Shown here: one piece after another, positions 1-7,853 of the stretch
How the letters are laid out: each line of letters starts with the position of its first letter
Position numbering within the stretch: the first letter of the stretch is position 1
Source of the DNA: an uncultured beta proteobacterium
GTDB taxonomy: Bacteria; Pseudomonadota; Gammaproteobacteria; Burkholderiales; Rhodocyclaceae
Assembly: GCA_903908065.1 (NCBI GenBank)
Contig: CAIVQO010000047.1
Span: 1-64,000, forward strand
DNA: 64,000 nt
Direction: 5' to 3'
Notes under the pieces: model-generated
The model's database searches: none
The model's input: the letters and a program-made list of their open reading frames with translations, nothing else
Told to the model about the DNA's origin: nothing
Position numbers and translations under genes: made by a program

Positions 1-269
1 ATCAGTTTGCGCCGCCGCGCAAACGCACGTTTCAAGGCCGGTTTAGGACGTAGCGGCGAGAGTAGTGCTTGAGCAAAACATTCCTGATCAGCTAGCGACA
101 AACGAATGACTTCCGCCTTTTCGATGGCTTCCTGAGCCGCGAGTTGAACGGCAGATACGACAAAGTCAGTCATGGTGCGTCCCTGTATCTCCGCCGCACG
201 CTTGAGCATTGCGTGCAGATCGGTACTGATTCTGGCTTCGAGACGGGCTGTGGCAGCAGTTGCAGACAT
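1..269 (-). CDS. TacA-type (DUF1778) antitoxin, 3' end outside window
   Basis: Partial gene running off the left edge; 89 codons are visible. The N-terminus has the ribbon-helix-helix style of DUF1778 antitoxins (ARLEARISTDLHAMLKRAAE, then GRTMTDFVVSAV), followed by the helical tail that in TacA proteins neutralises a GNAT acetyltransferase toxin. In that family the toxin gene lies directly downstream, which would be just left of the window. The start is the ATG at 269 with AGGAGG eight bases upstream. The promoter has a palindrome between -35 and -10, as expected for autorepression. Family assignment comes from the visible motif style; the toxin partner is inferred. Confidence 0.75.
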   Translation of the reverse strand, partial: MSATAATARLEARISTDLHAMLKRAAEIQGRTMTDFVVSAVQLAAQEAIEKAEVIRLSLADQECFAQALLSPLRPKPALKRAFARRRKL

Positions 270-289
270 GGCATGATCCTCCTGAACTG

Positions 290-318
290 ATGATACGGCA
301 GTTAGCCGTACATATCAA
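290..318 (-). promoter_or_regulatory. Antitoxin promoter with operator palindrome in the spacer
   Basis: On the minus strand TTGATA (318-313), a 17-base spacer and TATCAT (295-290) form a near-consensus sigma-70 promoter. The spacer overlaps the inverted repeat TACGGC-AGTTA-GCCGTA (294-310), so a bound repressor would block RNA polymerase. It lies 21 bases ahead of the antitoxin start and suits toxin-antitoxin autoregulation. Confidence 0.7.
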
Positions 319-359
319 GTCAGTCAGAATCGACGATATCGATTTGCCGCCAAAGCAAT

Positions 360-584
360 CTATTTCAACTTTGCCACCGCCACGGCAATCGCTGCCGCGC
401 GACTGATCCCCCTGCCTCTTGCCCAATCATCCAGCCGCTCCAGGACGGCTGGATCAATTGAAACGGTGATTGCGCATTTCCTCCCCGCACGCTTGATCGA
501 CTTCCTGCCGTCCGGCGCCTGATCGATGAAATCATCAATGTCGGCCTGAAGTGGCGCTGCATCAGGTTTCCGTTGTTTCACCAT
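360..584 (-). CDS. Small ribbon-helix-helix partner of ParA
   Basis: A 74-residue protein beginning MVKQRKP. The C-terminal half (KCAITVSIDPAVLERLDDWA, then GISRAAAIAVAV) reads as a CopG/Arc-type ribbon-helix-helix domain: a short strand followed by two helices. It starts 10 bases after the parA stop codon, the usual place for the small DNA-binding ParB-like partner in mobile-element partition modules. I chose the ATG at 584 because the longer open frame overlaps parA and has no function-like sequence. It probably binds the centromere-like site and its own promoter; that is inference from position and fold. Confidence 0.65.
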   Translation of the reverse strand: MVKQRKPDAAPLQADIDDFIDQAPDGRKSIKRAGRKCAITVSIDPAVLERLDDWARGRGISRAAAIAVAVAKLK

Positions 585-594
585 CGGTTCACCG

Positions 595-1242
595 TCATCC
601 TTCCGTTGTTTCAACGTATGTCCAACCGAAAACGGTCGCCGCCAGGCAACGGTACTCATGGGCGGCTTTCTCGTCTCTGGCTGGGAATTCAAGGATCGAA
701 CAGCCCATCGCCGCAATGCTGGCCACGGCCTTCCGGCGCACCACGGGCGCATCGACATAGCCAACACCCGGCGGCAGCGATCCGGCCGTTGCGGCGTTGT
801 CGCTGCCGGTCGGATCAGCCATGCAGAGGAAGACGGAGGCCGAGATATCCCTCGTTGCTCTGGCCTGAGCCAGCAAGCCGGTCATGTCATTCAATGCCCA
901 GAGGTCGAAGGATCGGGGTTGCAGCGGAATGAGGACGTGATCAGCCAGGACCAGTGCCGCGCGCATGGCGGTCGAATCCCGCCCGCCGGCATCGATGACG
1001 ATATCGGTATAGCGATCCTTGGCCAATGTCACCTGCTGACGCAGCGCCTGACCATCGGGGTAATGGACGCAGGGAATCGTGGGTTCGATTTCGCGGCCGG
1101 AGAGCGCGGCCATCAGGGTGCCCTGTCGGTCACCATCCACGGCGAGAACATCACGGCCGCGTAACTTGCAGGCGATGGCCAGGTTGAGTGCGGTGGTGGT
1201 CTTGCCGACGCCGCCCTTGGTATTGAGGATTGCCAGAATCAT
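595..1242 (-). CDS. parA: ParA-family partition ATPase
   Basis: 215 residues with the deviant Walker A motif KGGVGKTTTALNLA at about residues 9-22, a Walker B-like segment (DIVIDAGGRDS, near 80) and the DHVLIPLQPR region typical of small ParA/MinD-type ATPases. It drives segregation or maintenance of plasmids and integrative elements by ATP-dependent movement on DNA. Its ATG overlaps the stop codon of the upstream gene by four bases (ATGA), showing translational coupling. It has no N-terminal helix-turn-helix, so it is the short type whose regulation is left to the small partner encoded downstream. Confidence 0.9.
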   Translation of the reverse strand: MILAILNTKGGVGKTTTALNLAIACKLRGRDVLAVDGDRQGTLMAALSGREIEPTIPCVHYPDGQALRQQVTLAKDRYTDIVIDAGGRDSTAMRAALVLADHVLIPLQPRSFDLWALNDMTGLLAQARATRDISASVFLCMADPTGSDNAATAGSLPPGVGYVDAPVVRRKAVASIAAMGCSILEFPARDEKAAHEYRCLAATVFGWTYVETTEG

Positions 1243-2135
1243 TGTGGTGTCCTTCCGTCATCTTGATGTTGGATTGCCGTCGTTTCGCCATCGATCGAGT
1301 TGTGGTGCTGTCGCCGAAAATTTCGAAGGTGCCGCCTGGCCGTTTCCGGATCGGCAACCGGCTCCACCGTGGCTGCCCGCTTGTCATTTTCGGATTGATG
1401 GCGCGCTTTGGCATCGAGATGTGATTGCCACGCCGCAAGGCAGAGAAGGTCTTCCTGACTCGTTCCAGAGGCCTGCAGGCGCTGTCGCACCCGGGTTCGC
1501 CATGCTGACGGGTTCTTGATTGGCTTGCCTGACTGCGCGGCCTGCCAGTAGGCAGCGGTGACCAGGTCATCCAGATCCGCCACCACCGGAGATTTTTTGG
1601 CTGGGGCTGTGGCTCGCTTCTGCGCGCTGGATGACGGTGGTGGTGGTGTTTTTACCTGCTCAAATCCTGGTGGTGGTAAATCCTCTTGTTTACTTCCTCC
1701 TGGTTTACCTCCTATTGGTATATCCCCGAGTTGGCCGGGCATGGCGGCGCCATGGATGGTCGAGCCATGCATGGCGGCTCCATCCATGGCTTCACCACGG
1801 ATGGTTTTCACCATCCCCGGCAAACTCGGGGATGGTGACTCGGGAACGTCGGTGACCGTCTTGATCCATGCCCATCGACCGCCATCTTTTCGGATGCGTT
1901 CCTGCCGGTAGTAGCCTGCGCGCTGCATTTCGTTGCGGATGGAGACCCATACCGTCTCGGTCATGCCGAGGGCCATCTGCATCTGGCGCACCGAGAATAT
2001 CCAGCCCTCCGGTCGACCCACCATCCAACCGAGAACAAGACGCGCTCGCAAGCTCATGCGCTTGTCGAGCAGGATGTCGTCTGGGACGACGGAGAATGAG
2101 CGCCGTCTGACGAGAGTGATTTCATCGCTGCTCAT
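1239..2135 (-). CDS. Helix-turn-helix element protein, possible replication/maintenance factor
   Basis: 298 residues. The N-terminal 90 residues (SVVPDDILLDKRMSLRARLV, then GRPEGWIFSVRQMQMALGM) look like the winged-helix domain found in plasmid and conjugative-element replication or maintenance proteins. A low-complexity middle follows, rich in Met-His-Gly and then proline, and the C-terminal third is helical and charged (WQAAQSGKPIKNPSAWRTRV). A GTG at 2144 would add three residues; I prefer the ATG at 2135 because GGGTGA lies at good spacing. It overlaps the gene before it and the parA start after it, so the genes form one operon. The exact function is not established. Confidence 0.6.
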   Translation of the reverse strand: MSSDEITLVRRRSFSVVPDDILLDKRMSLRARLVLGWMVGRPEGWIFSVRQMQMALGMTETVWVSIRNEMQRAGYYRQERIRKDGGRWAWIKTVTDVPESPSPSLPGMVKTIRGEAMDGAAMHGSTIHGAAMPGQLGDIPIGGKPGGSKQEDLPPPGFEQVKTPPPPSSSAQKRATAPAKKSPVVADLDDLVTAAYWQAAQSGKPIKNPSAWRTRVRQRLQASGTSQEDLLCLAAWQSHLDAKARHQSENDKRAATVEPVADPETARRHLRNFRRQHHNSIDGETTAIQHQDDGRTPQ

Positions 2136-2433
2136 GGCTATCACCCTGTAGTAGAGCTATCTTGCGGGGCCGACCGGGACTGCGTTTTGCTGGCGTCGGT
2201 TGTTCGATCGCTGCAGGAGCAACTGATTCATCCATGCCGGCGATACGCAGCAGGTCGCGCACAAGCACACGCTGGTGCCCGGCGACGAGCGTCAGTGGCA
2301 ATGGGAAGGCATTGCGGCAGATGAGATTACGGGCGGTCTTTTTGGCGCCTTCGAGGGTGCGGCTATAGCCAACCCGATAGAGCGCTTCCGCCGGATGGAT
2401 GGCGATGCGGCCACCAAAATCGAAAGGTTGCAT
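2122..2433 (-). CDS. Hypothetical element protein with GRPRK tail
   Basis: 103 residues beginning MQPFDFGG, with GGAG seven bases upstream of the ATG at 2433. The middle (ALYRVGYSRTLEGAKKTARN, then FPLPLTLVAGHQRVLVRDLL) resembles in outline the small PrtN-like activator or excisionase-type proteins of integrative elements, where a two-helix DNA-binding region is followed by a strand-rich wing. The tail SPGRPRKI is AT-hook-like. It heads the four-gene maintenance operon and overlaps the next gene by 14 bases. Function unknown; a small DNA-binding regulator is my best guess. Confidence 0.5.
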   Translation of the reverse strand: MQPFDFGGRIAIHPAEALYRVGYSRTLEGAKKTARNLICRNAFPLPLTLVAGHQRVLVRDLLRIAGMDESVAPAAIEQPTPAKRSPGRPRKIALLQGDSHEQR

Positions 2434-2537
2434 GTTTGTCTCCGTGAAGAACGCGGGAGACAGCGGATTGTTCAAGCCCGTCAGCCTGGACGGTCAGCGG
2501 GTAGCTCCCGCGTATGGACTGCGCTTTGCGCCCAGGC

Positions 2538-2897
2538 TTATTGCCGGGCGAATGGCGCAGGCTGTGGAAGTATCCGTGGCGCGATGCATATATGCGCCAA
2601 TCCAACGGCCCCCAAAACCGCTTGGTGGGCCTTGACGCTACAACATAGTGCTGAAATCAGAACGGCACGATCGGTCGCAGTCAGCCGTCGGATGAAGGCC
2701 TTCGTTTCTAACAAAGTTCGCGACGCAACGCCGGTAACGTAATTGCTGGCACGACCAATCTCTCGGGCTGCAGCGGCTGCTCGTGCCCGTATGCATAGCG
2801 CCAGCACAAAACCGACGAACACTGCAATCAACTCAGGTCCTGCATTGAAAAGCACTGCCCCAATAGCAACTACGGCGATATAAAACCATATCACCAT
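2538..2897 (-). CDS. Possible small membrane protein, hypothetical
   Basis: 119 residues starting MVIWFYIAVVAIGAVLFNAG. Two adjacent hydrophobic stretches at residues 2-35 look like a transmembrane hairpin and are followed by a basic, alanine-rich helical region. No family recognised. GGAG is present but about 12 bases from the ATG, which is weak support. The reading frame could also be open by chance in a stretch between the maintenance operon and the integrase. Confidence 0.35.
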   Translation of the reverse strand: MVIWFYIAVVAIGAVLFNAGPELIAVFVGFVLALCIRARAAAAAREIGRASNYVTGVASRTLLETKAFIRRLTATDRAVLISALCCSVKAHQAVLGAVGLAHICIAPRILPQPAPFARQ

Positions 2898-2975
2898 CTC
2901 GGCATGTCTCCGAGGCGTTAAATTGCAGAAGCAAAGGGAAACCACGTCCATGCACGTAACTTAAATCTTCCAGAT

Positions 2976-3000
2976 GCCCTGTGCAACTCCGATACAGGGC
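2976..3000. other. Hairpin GCCCTGT-N11-ACAGGGC
   Basis: A perfect 7-bp stem with an 11-base loop in the spacer between the possible membrane protein and the integrase gene. No T-run follows on either strand, so it is not a classical terminator. It may be a recombination or regulatory site near the element end. Confidence 0.3.
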
Positions 3001-3140
3001 CATATTGGTCGCATTTCGGCTACCGCTCCCCCACCTCGGGGTGTAGGGCTACGACATGATGCAGGCTACCATTACGCCGATGTCCTAACCTAGACTACCG
3101 GAAGCATCAAACCCTTTGTCATACCATGCATTTCCACTGG

Positions 3141-4187
3141 CTATATCTTTCGGGCCTTCTTGGCCAGCTTTGCTGCCAGTCGTTCGGCCTGCAGGTGTGT
3201 GTAGCGCTCAAGCATTTGCAACGTCTTATGGCCTGAAACAGCCGCAAGCTCAAGGACGTTGAAGTCACCTCGCTCAGCAAGGCGGCTCATGGCTTCATGC
3301 CGAAGATCATGAAAAGTGAAATCAACAATCTTGGCTCTATCGCAGGCCGCCGCAAAAACGCCGTAGAGAGTCATCCTTGCACACGGTATCACTTTTCCGC
3401 TGATAGACTTCGGCAGCCCCTCGAGAACCCTCAGGGCAGTAGGCGACAACGGAACGGCACGTGGTTTCTCATTCTTGATCTCGGACTTTTTCGTCAGGTA
3501 GATCAGCTTGCGCTTCATGTCCACCGATTTCCAGGTCAGGCCCAACAGCTCTCCCTGCCTCATCGCCGTCTCGACAGCCAATGTGACGGCAGGAACAAGC
3601 CAGGGATTCCGGCTTTTTCGACACTCCGCCTCAAATTGAGTCCACTCATCCTCACTCAGGCGGCGATCACGTCCTTCGCTCTCTTTCGGCTTGCGGATCT
3701 TCTCGACAGGATTCCCGCGCGGGAGTGTTATGCCTTTTTCATTCTCGGCGTAGCCAAGTAATTTGGACAGCATATAAAGTTCTTTTCGAACTGTGCTTTC
3801 ACCAACTTTGCGCCTATCTGTACTACCTTTGAGTCTGGAATCCCTGAAACTGGCAACAAGCTTTTGATCAACAGCGGCAATACTGTAATCGCCAAAACAA
3901 TCATTCAAGCGGTCTAACTGGAAACGCCAGGCCTCTCTCTCATCTTCCCTGACGCGATAGTGCAGGGGCGCGAAATCTGATTTGAAATCCTTGATCAAGT
4001 CACCAACGGTTGTATGCTCGGCAGCTGATGCAGAGACATACGTTCCGCGATCAATTTCAGCCTCGACTCGACGCGCCCATTCCTGAGCGAGGGTTTTATT
4101 GGGAAATGTCTTGCTCTGGACTGGGTAGCCCCGCCGTCTTACACGGGCCTGCACATACCCGCTGTCGCGCATCTGGAAGGTGGCCAT
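3141..4187 (-). CDS. Tyrosine recombinase (site-specific integrase)
   Basis: 348 residues, the usual length of phage and ICE integrases. An N-terminal arm-binding and SAM-like region (TTVGDLIKDFKSDF) precedes the catalytic domain with the expected residues: Arg in ETAMRQGELLGLTW near 208, HDLRHEAMSRLAERG near 294, SGHKTLQMLERYTH with the second His near 317 and the nucleophilic Tyr near 326. It lies 113 bases from the 3' tRNA-Ser fragment at 4300-4362, the standard arrangement for an integrase beside its own attachment site. It integrates and, with an excisionase, excises the element to its left. Confidence 0.95.
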   Translation of the reverse strand: MATFQMRDSGYVQARVRRRGYPVQSKTFPNKTLAQEWARRVEAEIDRGTYVSASAAEHTTVGDLIKDFKSDFAPLHYRVREDEREAWRFQLDRLNDCFGDYSIAAVDQKLVASFRDSRLKGSTDRRKVGESTVRKELYMLSKLLGYAENEKGITLPRGNPVEKIRKPKESEGRDRRLSEDEWTQFEAECRKSRNPWLVPAVTLAVETAMRQGELLGLTWKSVDMKRKLIYLTKKSEIKNEKPRAVPLSPTALRVLEGLPKSISGKVIPCARMTLYGVFAAACDRAKIVDFTFHDLRHEAMSRLAERGDFNVLELAAVSGHKTLQMLERYTHLQAERLAAKLAKKARKI

Positions 4188-4299
4188 TCGCTTGGCTCCG
4201 AAAAATGAAGTGGCTCCGTTTTGCCTCCGAAACTCATATCCGAATTATGCCACCACCACGTAACACCTGCCAATAGGGGCTTTATAAAGCAATAAATTC

Positions 4300-4362
4300 C
4301 ACGCCTGGAAAGCGTGTTTAGGTGAAAGCCTAACGCGGGTTCGAATCCCGCCCTCTCCGCCA
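4300..4362 (+). other. Attachment site: 3' portion of tRNA-Ser(GGA)
   Basis: 63 bases matching the second half of a tRNA-Ser(GGA): anticodon stem-loop CACGCCTGGAAAGCGTG, a long variable arm (TTAGG-TGAAAG-CCTAA), T-arm with GGTTCGAATCC, acceptor 3' strand and CCA. The 5' half is absent; AT-rich element sequence stands in its place. This is the duplicated core left when an element inserts at the 3' end of a tRNA gene. The intact tRNA-Ser should lie at the far left end of the element, outside the window. Confidence 0.85.
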
Positions 4363-4379
4363 GACCGCTAGCATTTGAG

Positions 4380-4399
4380 AGCCTTTACAAGGCTTTTTT
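4380..4399 (+). terminator. Rho-independent terminator of the tRNA locus
   Basis: AGCCTT-TAC-AAGGCT followed by TTTTT, 17 bases after the tRNA CCA end. Because it is the tRNA's natural downstream flank, it shows that sequence right of 4362 is the host side of the junction. Confidence 0.7.
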
Positions 4400-4485
4400 A
4401 TTTCTACCCACGTTCTAACCCACACGGCGCATTGAATCGCCGTCCTTACCGCTCCAATGCTGGTGCGCACCGCATGATGTGCCGC

Positions 4486-4932
4486 ATGGAAGACAACCAG
4501 CGAAATTCCGTCGTCGCGACCCCGCCCTCGCCTCCAACAGACGATCCCCGCCTGACCCCAGAAGCCATCGAACATCGCCGCGCAAATGGATTGGTCGAGC
4601 GCGACGAATTTGGGCGGCTGCTGCCGGGCAGCCAGCTACCGGGGAAGGGGCGCAAAGGCGGCCCAATGGTCACCACACTGGCTCGCCAATACACGGAAGC
4701 TGCGGTCAAGCTATTAGGCGCCATGGTCGAGGATACTAAGGCGCCCCCAGCGGCGCGAGTCGCGGCAGCACAGGCGCTGCTGGATCGCGGCTGGGGAAAG
4801 GCTCCGATTCAGGTCGACCTAAACGTCAAGGCGCGCTTCGATGACTTCCTGCGGATGTCGGCGCAGCAGCAGTGTATGAATACGACCATTCTGACGGCGA
4901 GGTGGTGCAGGACGACATAGCGGAATTGAGCC
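4486..4932 (+). pseudogene. Phage-like DUF5681-type protein, frameshifted and cut by IS256
   Basis: From ATG 4486 the frame reads about 125 residues of a small phage packaging-type protein: EFGRLLPGSQLPGKGRKGGP, then AAQALLDRGWGKAPIQVDLN, both typical of DUF5681 and small-terminase-like proteins. Near 4848-4855 protein-like sequence jumps to another frame (GAAAVYEYDHSDGEVV, then DDIAELS) and continues to the left inverted repeat of the IS. Loss of one G in the run at about 4848 would explain this. The annotated frame therefore ends in nonsense residues, and the remaining 3' end is lost at the insertion. Family name is from memory of the motif; the frameshift is visible in the bases. Confidence 0.6.
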
Positions 4933-4956
4933 TGTCAGAAATTTTGTGTGTGAGGC
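4933..4956 (+). repeat. IS256 left inverted repeat
   Basis: Left terminal repeat, 22 of 24 positions matching the reverse complement of 6320-6343. Confidence 0.85.
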
Positions 4957-4980
4957 ATAACATGTGTAAAAGGAGCATGT

Positions 4981-6237
4981 ATGCCAAGCAAGAGCAGCAA
5001 GAAGAAGGCGGCGATCGAATTGCCGTCTATTCCGAAAGAAGTGCTTGACCAGATGGTCAGCGGACCGATGACGGCGGAAGCGATCAATGCCGCCTCGATG
5101 GCCTTCAAAAAAGCCCTGATCGAACGGGCGTTGGGTGCCGAACTGAGCCATCACCTGGGCTATCCGCCCGGCAGCGACAAGCCTGTCGGTAGTGGCAACC
5201 ACCGTAGCGGCGTCAGCGGCAAGACCGTGCTGACCGACGACGGGCCGTTGCGCATCGACGTGCCGCGCGACCGTGCCGGCAGCTTCGAGCCGGTACTGAT
5301 TCCCAAACACGAGCGGCGCTTCACCGGATTCGACGACAAGATCGTCGCCATGTACGCTCGAGGCATGACCGTACGAGAGATCCAGGGCTTCCTGGTCGAG
5401 CAATACGGCACCGAGGTATCGCCCGAGTTCATCAGCTCGGTTACGGATGCCGTGATGGCGGAGGTCACCGCTTGGCAGGCGCGGCCGTTGGAACCGATGT
5501 ACCCGGTGGTGTTCTTCGACTGCCTGCGGGTCAAGATTCGCGAGGACGCAGTAGTGCGCAACAAGGCCATCTACCTTGCCCTGGGCATCCTGCCCGACGG
5601 CACACGCGACATTCTTGGCCTGTGGATCGAGAACACCGAAGGGGCGAAGTTCTGGATGAAGGTGTTCAACGACCTCAAGACCCGTGGTGTGGCCGACATC
5701 CTGATTGCCGTCACCGATGGGTTGAAAGGCATGGCTGAGGCGCTGGCAGCGGTGTTTCCGGCAACCACGCTGCAAACCTGCATCGTGCATCTGATCCGCA
5801 ACAGCCTGGACTACGCCAGTTGGAAGGAACGCAAGGCCCTGGCGGCGGCGATCAGGCCGATCTACACGGCCCCGAGCGCCGAGGCGGCACAAGCCGAGTT
5901 GGACACTTTCGAGGCAGGGCCATGGGGAACGAAATTCCCAACCGTTGTGGCCGCTTGGCGCCGGGCCTGGGATCGGGTGATCCCGTTCTTCGCTTTTCCC
6001 CCACCGATCCGCAAGGTGATTTACACCACCAACGCCATCGAGAGTGTCAATGCCCGGCTGCGCAAGATCATCAAGACGCGCGGACACTTCCCGAGCGATG
6101 ACGCGGCCACCAAGCTGATCTGGCTGGCCTTGCGCAACATCACGGCCGACTGGGAGCGGGCGGCCAGGGACTGGAAGGAAGCGATGAACCAGTTCGCGAT
6201 TCTCTATGCAGAACGATTCGAAGCCAGCCGTGGATAG
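4981..6237 (+). CDS. IS256-family transposase
   Basis: 418 residues, full length for the family, AAGGAG six bases before the ATG. The N-terminal region (ALGAELSHHLGYPPGSD) and the DDE catalytic core are intact: Asp in VFFDCLRV near 179, Asp in VTDGLKGM near 245, Glu in TTNAIESVNARLRK near 354, with the insertion helix between the last two. It should be active as far as sequence can show. The enzyme moves the element by cut-and-paste through a circular intermediate. Confidence 0.97.
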   Translation: MPSKSSKKKAAIELPSIPKEVLDQMVSGPMTAEAINAASMAFKKALIERALGAELSHHLGYPPGSDKPVGSGNHRSGVSGKTVLTDDGPLRIDVPRDRAGSFEPVLIPKHERRFTGFDDKIVAMYARGMTVREIQGFLVEQYGTEVSPEFISSVTDAVMAEVTAWQARPLEPMYPVVFFDCLRVKIREDAVVRNKAIYLALGILPDGTRDILGLWIENTEGAKFWMKVFNDLKTRGVADILIAVTDGLKGMAEALAAVFPATTLQTCIVHLIRNSLDYASWKERKALAAAIRPIYTAPSAEAAQAELDTFEAGPWGTKFPTVVAAWRRAWDRVIPFFAFPPPIRKVIYTTNAIESVNARLRKIIKTRGHFPSDDAATKLIWLALRNITADWERAARDWKEAMNQFAILYAERFEASRG

Positions 6238-6319
6238 AATCACAGCTGACTTTCCCACCGCGCCGCTCGCCCCCGGCCATAGAGGGGCCGGCGGCGGCAC
6301 CGTGGAAAAGTCCCTCTCC

Positions 6320-6343
6320 GCCTCACACACAGAAATTCTGACA
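6320..6343 (-). repeat. IS256 right inverted repeat
   Basis: Right terminal repeat, matching 4933-4956 at 22 of 24 positions. It lies 82 bases after the transposase stop. Confidence 0.85.
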
Positions 6344-6424
6344 CCCCCAGCCTGGCTTACTCGAAAGGTCGAATCGCTCCGATAAATCTAATGTAAGTTT
6401 GTAGTCATTTGTTTTCACCCCTGT

Positions 6425-6459
6425 GAAAGCCCCCTAGCCATCTCGGCCTCGGGGCTTTC
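6425..6459 (+). terminator. Stem-loop GAAAGCCCC / GGGGCTTTC
   Basis: A perfect 9-bp stem with a 17-base loop, followed by GCCTTTTC. The short T-run makes it a plausible terminator of a lost phage-type gene on the right side of the IS. Confidence 0.5.
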
Positions 6460-6783
6460 GCCTTTTCTACCTACCCACACAAAGGAGCACTGACCTGCCC
6501 CCCCCGTAAGCTGCACCAGTTGAAGGTAGCCGCCGCTACGATTGCAATGCGCCTATCACCTAACGATCATTCCATCGACCGCAGTGTGTCCGGGAAAACC
6601 GGGGCGATTCAGACAAATCGGATCTCCACACCGATAAGTCGTCCAAACCACTCGACCTCCCACGATGGAATCACCCTCGTCGCCCTGCCAATCGAAGTAC
6701 AGATACGCCAATGAAAACCGGCCTAACGACGCCGCAAACGTCTCAAGGCCAAGTCGCACCAGGAAAAGCTGCAGCAACTGTGA

Positions 6784-6969
6784 CCTGCACCCGTAAGCCC
6801 CGAGGCAGAATGGAAAGGCGCTGACGGTGAGCTGAACTGGCCTGCGATCGAAGGCTGGACTTTCGCGCTGGAGTCGAACATCTCCGAATTTGCAGCCTAT
6901 GCACGGCAAGTGCGTCAGGCGGCGCAATGGCTTGAACTCGCCAAACTGGAGCTACTAGCGGCTGCGTAA
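6784..6969 (+). pseudogene. Gene fragment of unknown origin
   Basis: An open frame without a start codon encodes a protein-like C-terminus (SPEAEWKGADGELNWPAIEG, then ALESNISEFAAYARQVRQAA) ending in TAA. Amphipathic helix spacing and the Trp content look like real protein rather than chance, but no family is recognised. The surrounding 6344-7066 has no intact gene and appears to be decayed prophage or island sequence. Confidence 0.25.
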
Positions 6970-7066
6970 ACTGCTCGTTGATGACGGGAGAGCCGGTAAC
7001 TGCCTCACCCACTTGCCGTGACGAAGCGATCGGCGCCTCGATTGGAGCAGCTATCCGCCAGCCGTT

Positions 7067-7465
7067 CTACCCGACGGGCTTTCGCGCCTCACCCTTGACT
7101 ATGAAGGGGCAGCGCTCAAGCGAACCGCTACCACCGCATTTACGATGCTCTTCGGGGTAGATGCCGCGGCAGGTAGCGCAGAAGAGTTGCTTTACCTGCG
7201 ACACCGAATCCGACGAGCAATCGTTGGAGCGAACCCGTGAATCGATCTCGGACTTCAGGCGGATGACTTTCGCCTGCTGACTACCTCCGCGTGGAAGCTC
7301 GAAGTACCAGTCGACCACCGCGCGCGCCATGGTACCCATCCATTGCCTGGAATCCGCCTTCGGCCAAGATTCGTCTCGATCAGAGGGGGGTATCAACGGT
7401 ACGAATTCCGGAAACTCAGATTTGGAAAACAGAGTGTTCTCGGTCGGAGAATGAACGATCTTCAT
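7067..7465 (-). CDS. Small protein with four-Cys motif (paralogue 0)
   Basis: 132 residues with a strong GGAGG seven bases before the ATG at 7465. A helical N-terminal region with a central Trp (MARAVVDWYFEL) precedes a C-terminal cysteine module, FCATCRGIYPEEHRKC, then ERCPFIVKG. The pattern C-x2-C-[RG]-x-[IV]-x-P-x(n)-C-x(n)-C is shared with the three small genes at 11619, 12171 and 12525, and suggests a zinc-binding knuckle. It stands alone here, surrounded by decayed mobile sequence. No described family is recognised; metal binding is inferred from the cysteines. Confidence 0.6.
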   Translation of the reverse strand: MKIVHSPTENTLFSKSEFPEFVPLIPPSDRDESWPKADSRQWMGTMARAVVDWYFELPRGGSQQAKVIRLKSEIDSRVRSNDCSSDSVSQVKQLFCATCRGIYPEEHRKCGGSGSLERCPFIVKGEARKPVG

Positions 7466-7853
7466 TTTCTGCCTCCAATCTCTCTTGATGGCAAAGGGCC
7501 TTGTCGATGACTTCTTATGCCCAGATTGTGTAACGCTCCGCGACTGCGAGTGTTAAGAATTGAAAATTGGTTGCGGCCGCACTAGATTGAAGTTCTGCTT
7601 GCGGACTTTCCCGCCAATACGACGATATCCCGGGATACCGAGTCTTCCGAGTTACGGCCACACAGGCCGCGCTATCGATCCCGCCCGTGCCTGGCTGAGG
7701 ATCCACGCAGAACGAATCGGGCTGCCCTCAGCTCGAGAGATGCAAACCGGGCTAGCGTCTCACGAAATCGATAGACAGGATTCAGCGCGCGGAATTTTCG
7801 CGGTCACGATTGGGAATCGGATCATCTCTCGCCGTGCCTGACTTTATTCCGTC

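Larger units (their letters stand above)
4933..6343 (+). mobile_element. IS256-family insertion sequence, complete
   Basis: About 1.41 kb bounded by 24-base inverted repeats at 4933-4956 and 6320-6343 that differ at two positions (TGTCAGAA..., ...GTGTGTGAGGC). One transposase gene fills it. I could not find a clear 8-9 bp target duplication, so the exact ends may be off by a few bases, or the copy may result from recombination between elements. It interrupts the phage-like gene at 4486. Confidence 0.9.

Noticed and set aside
4819-6330. 503-residue open frame opposite the IS256 transposase
   Set aside because: Exact antisense shadow of a well-recognised transposase; no motifs of its own.
4925-6351. 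Target-site duplication of the IS256 element
   Set aside because: The eight bases on each side (ATTGAGCC and CCCCCAGC) do not match, nor do small shifts.
6556-6927. 123-residue minus-strand frame
   Set aside because: Overlaps antisense to a more protein-like fragment at 6784-6969 and has no clear start; neither is a functional gene.
7530-7544. GTAAC followed by GCGAC upstream of the Cys-motif gene at 7067, as a further RstA-type site
   Set aside because: No CAGACC-like hexamer at 21 bp and no TAnnnT at the required distance.
7560-7841. 93-residue plus-strand frame
   Set aside because: No ribosome site, Arg-rich composition, no family; lies in decayed sequence.
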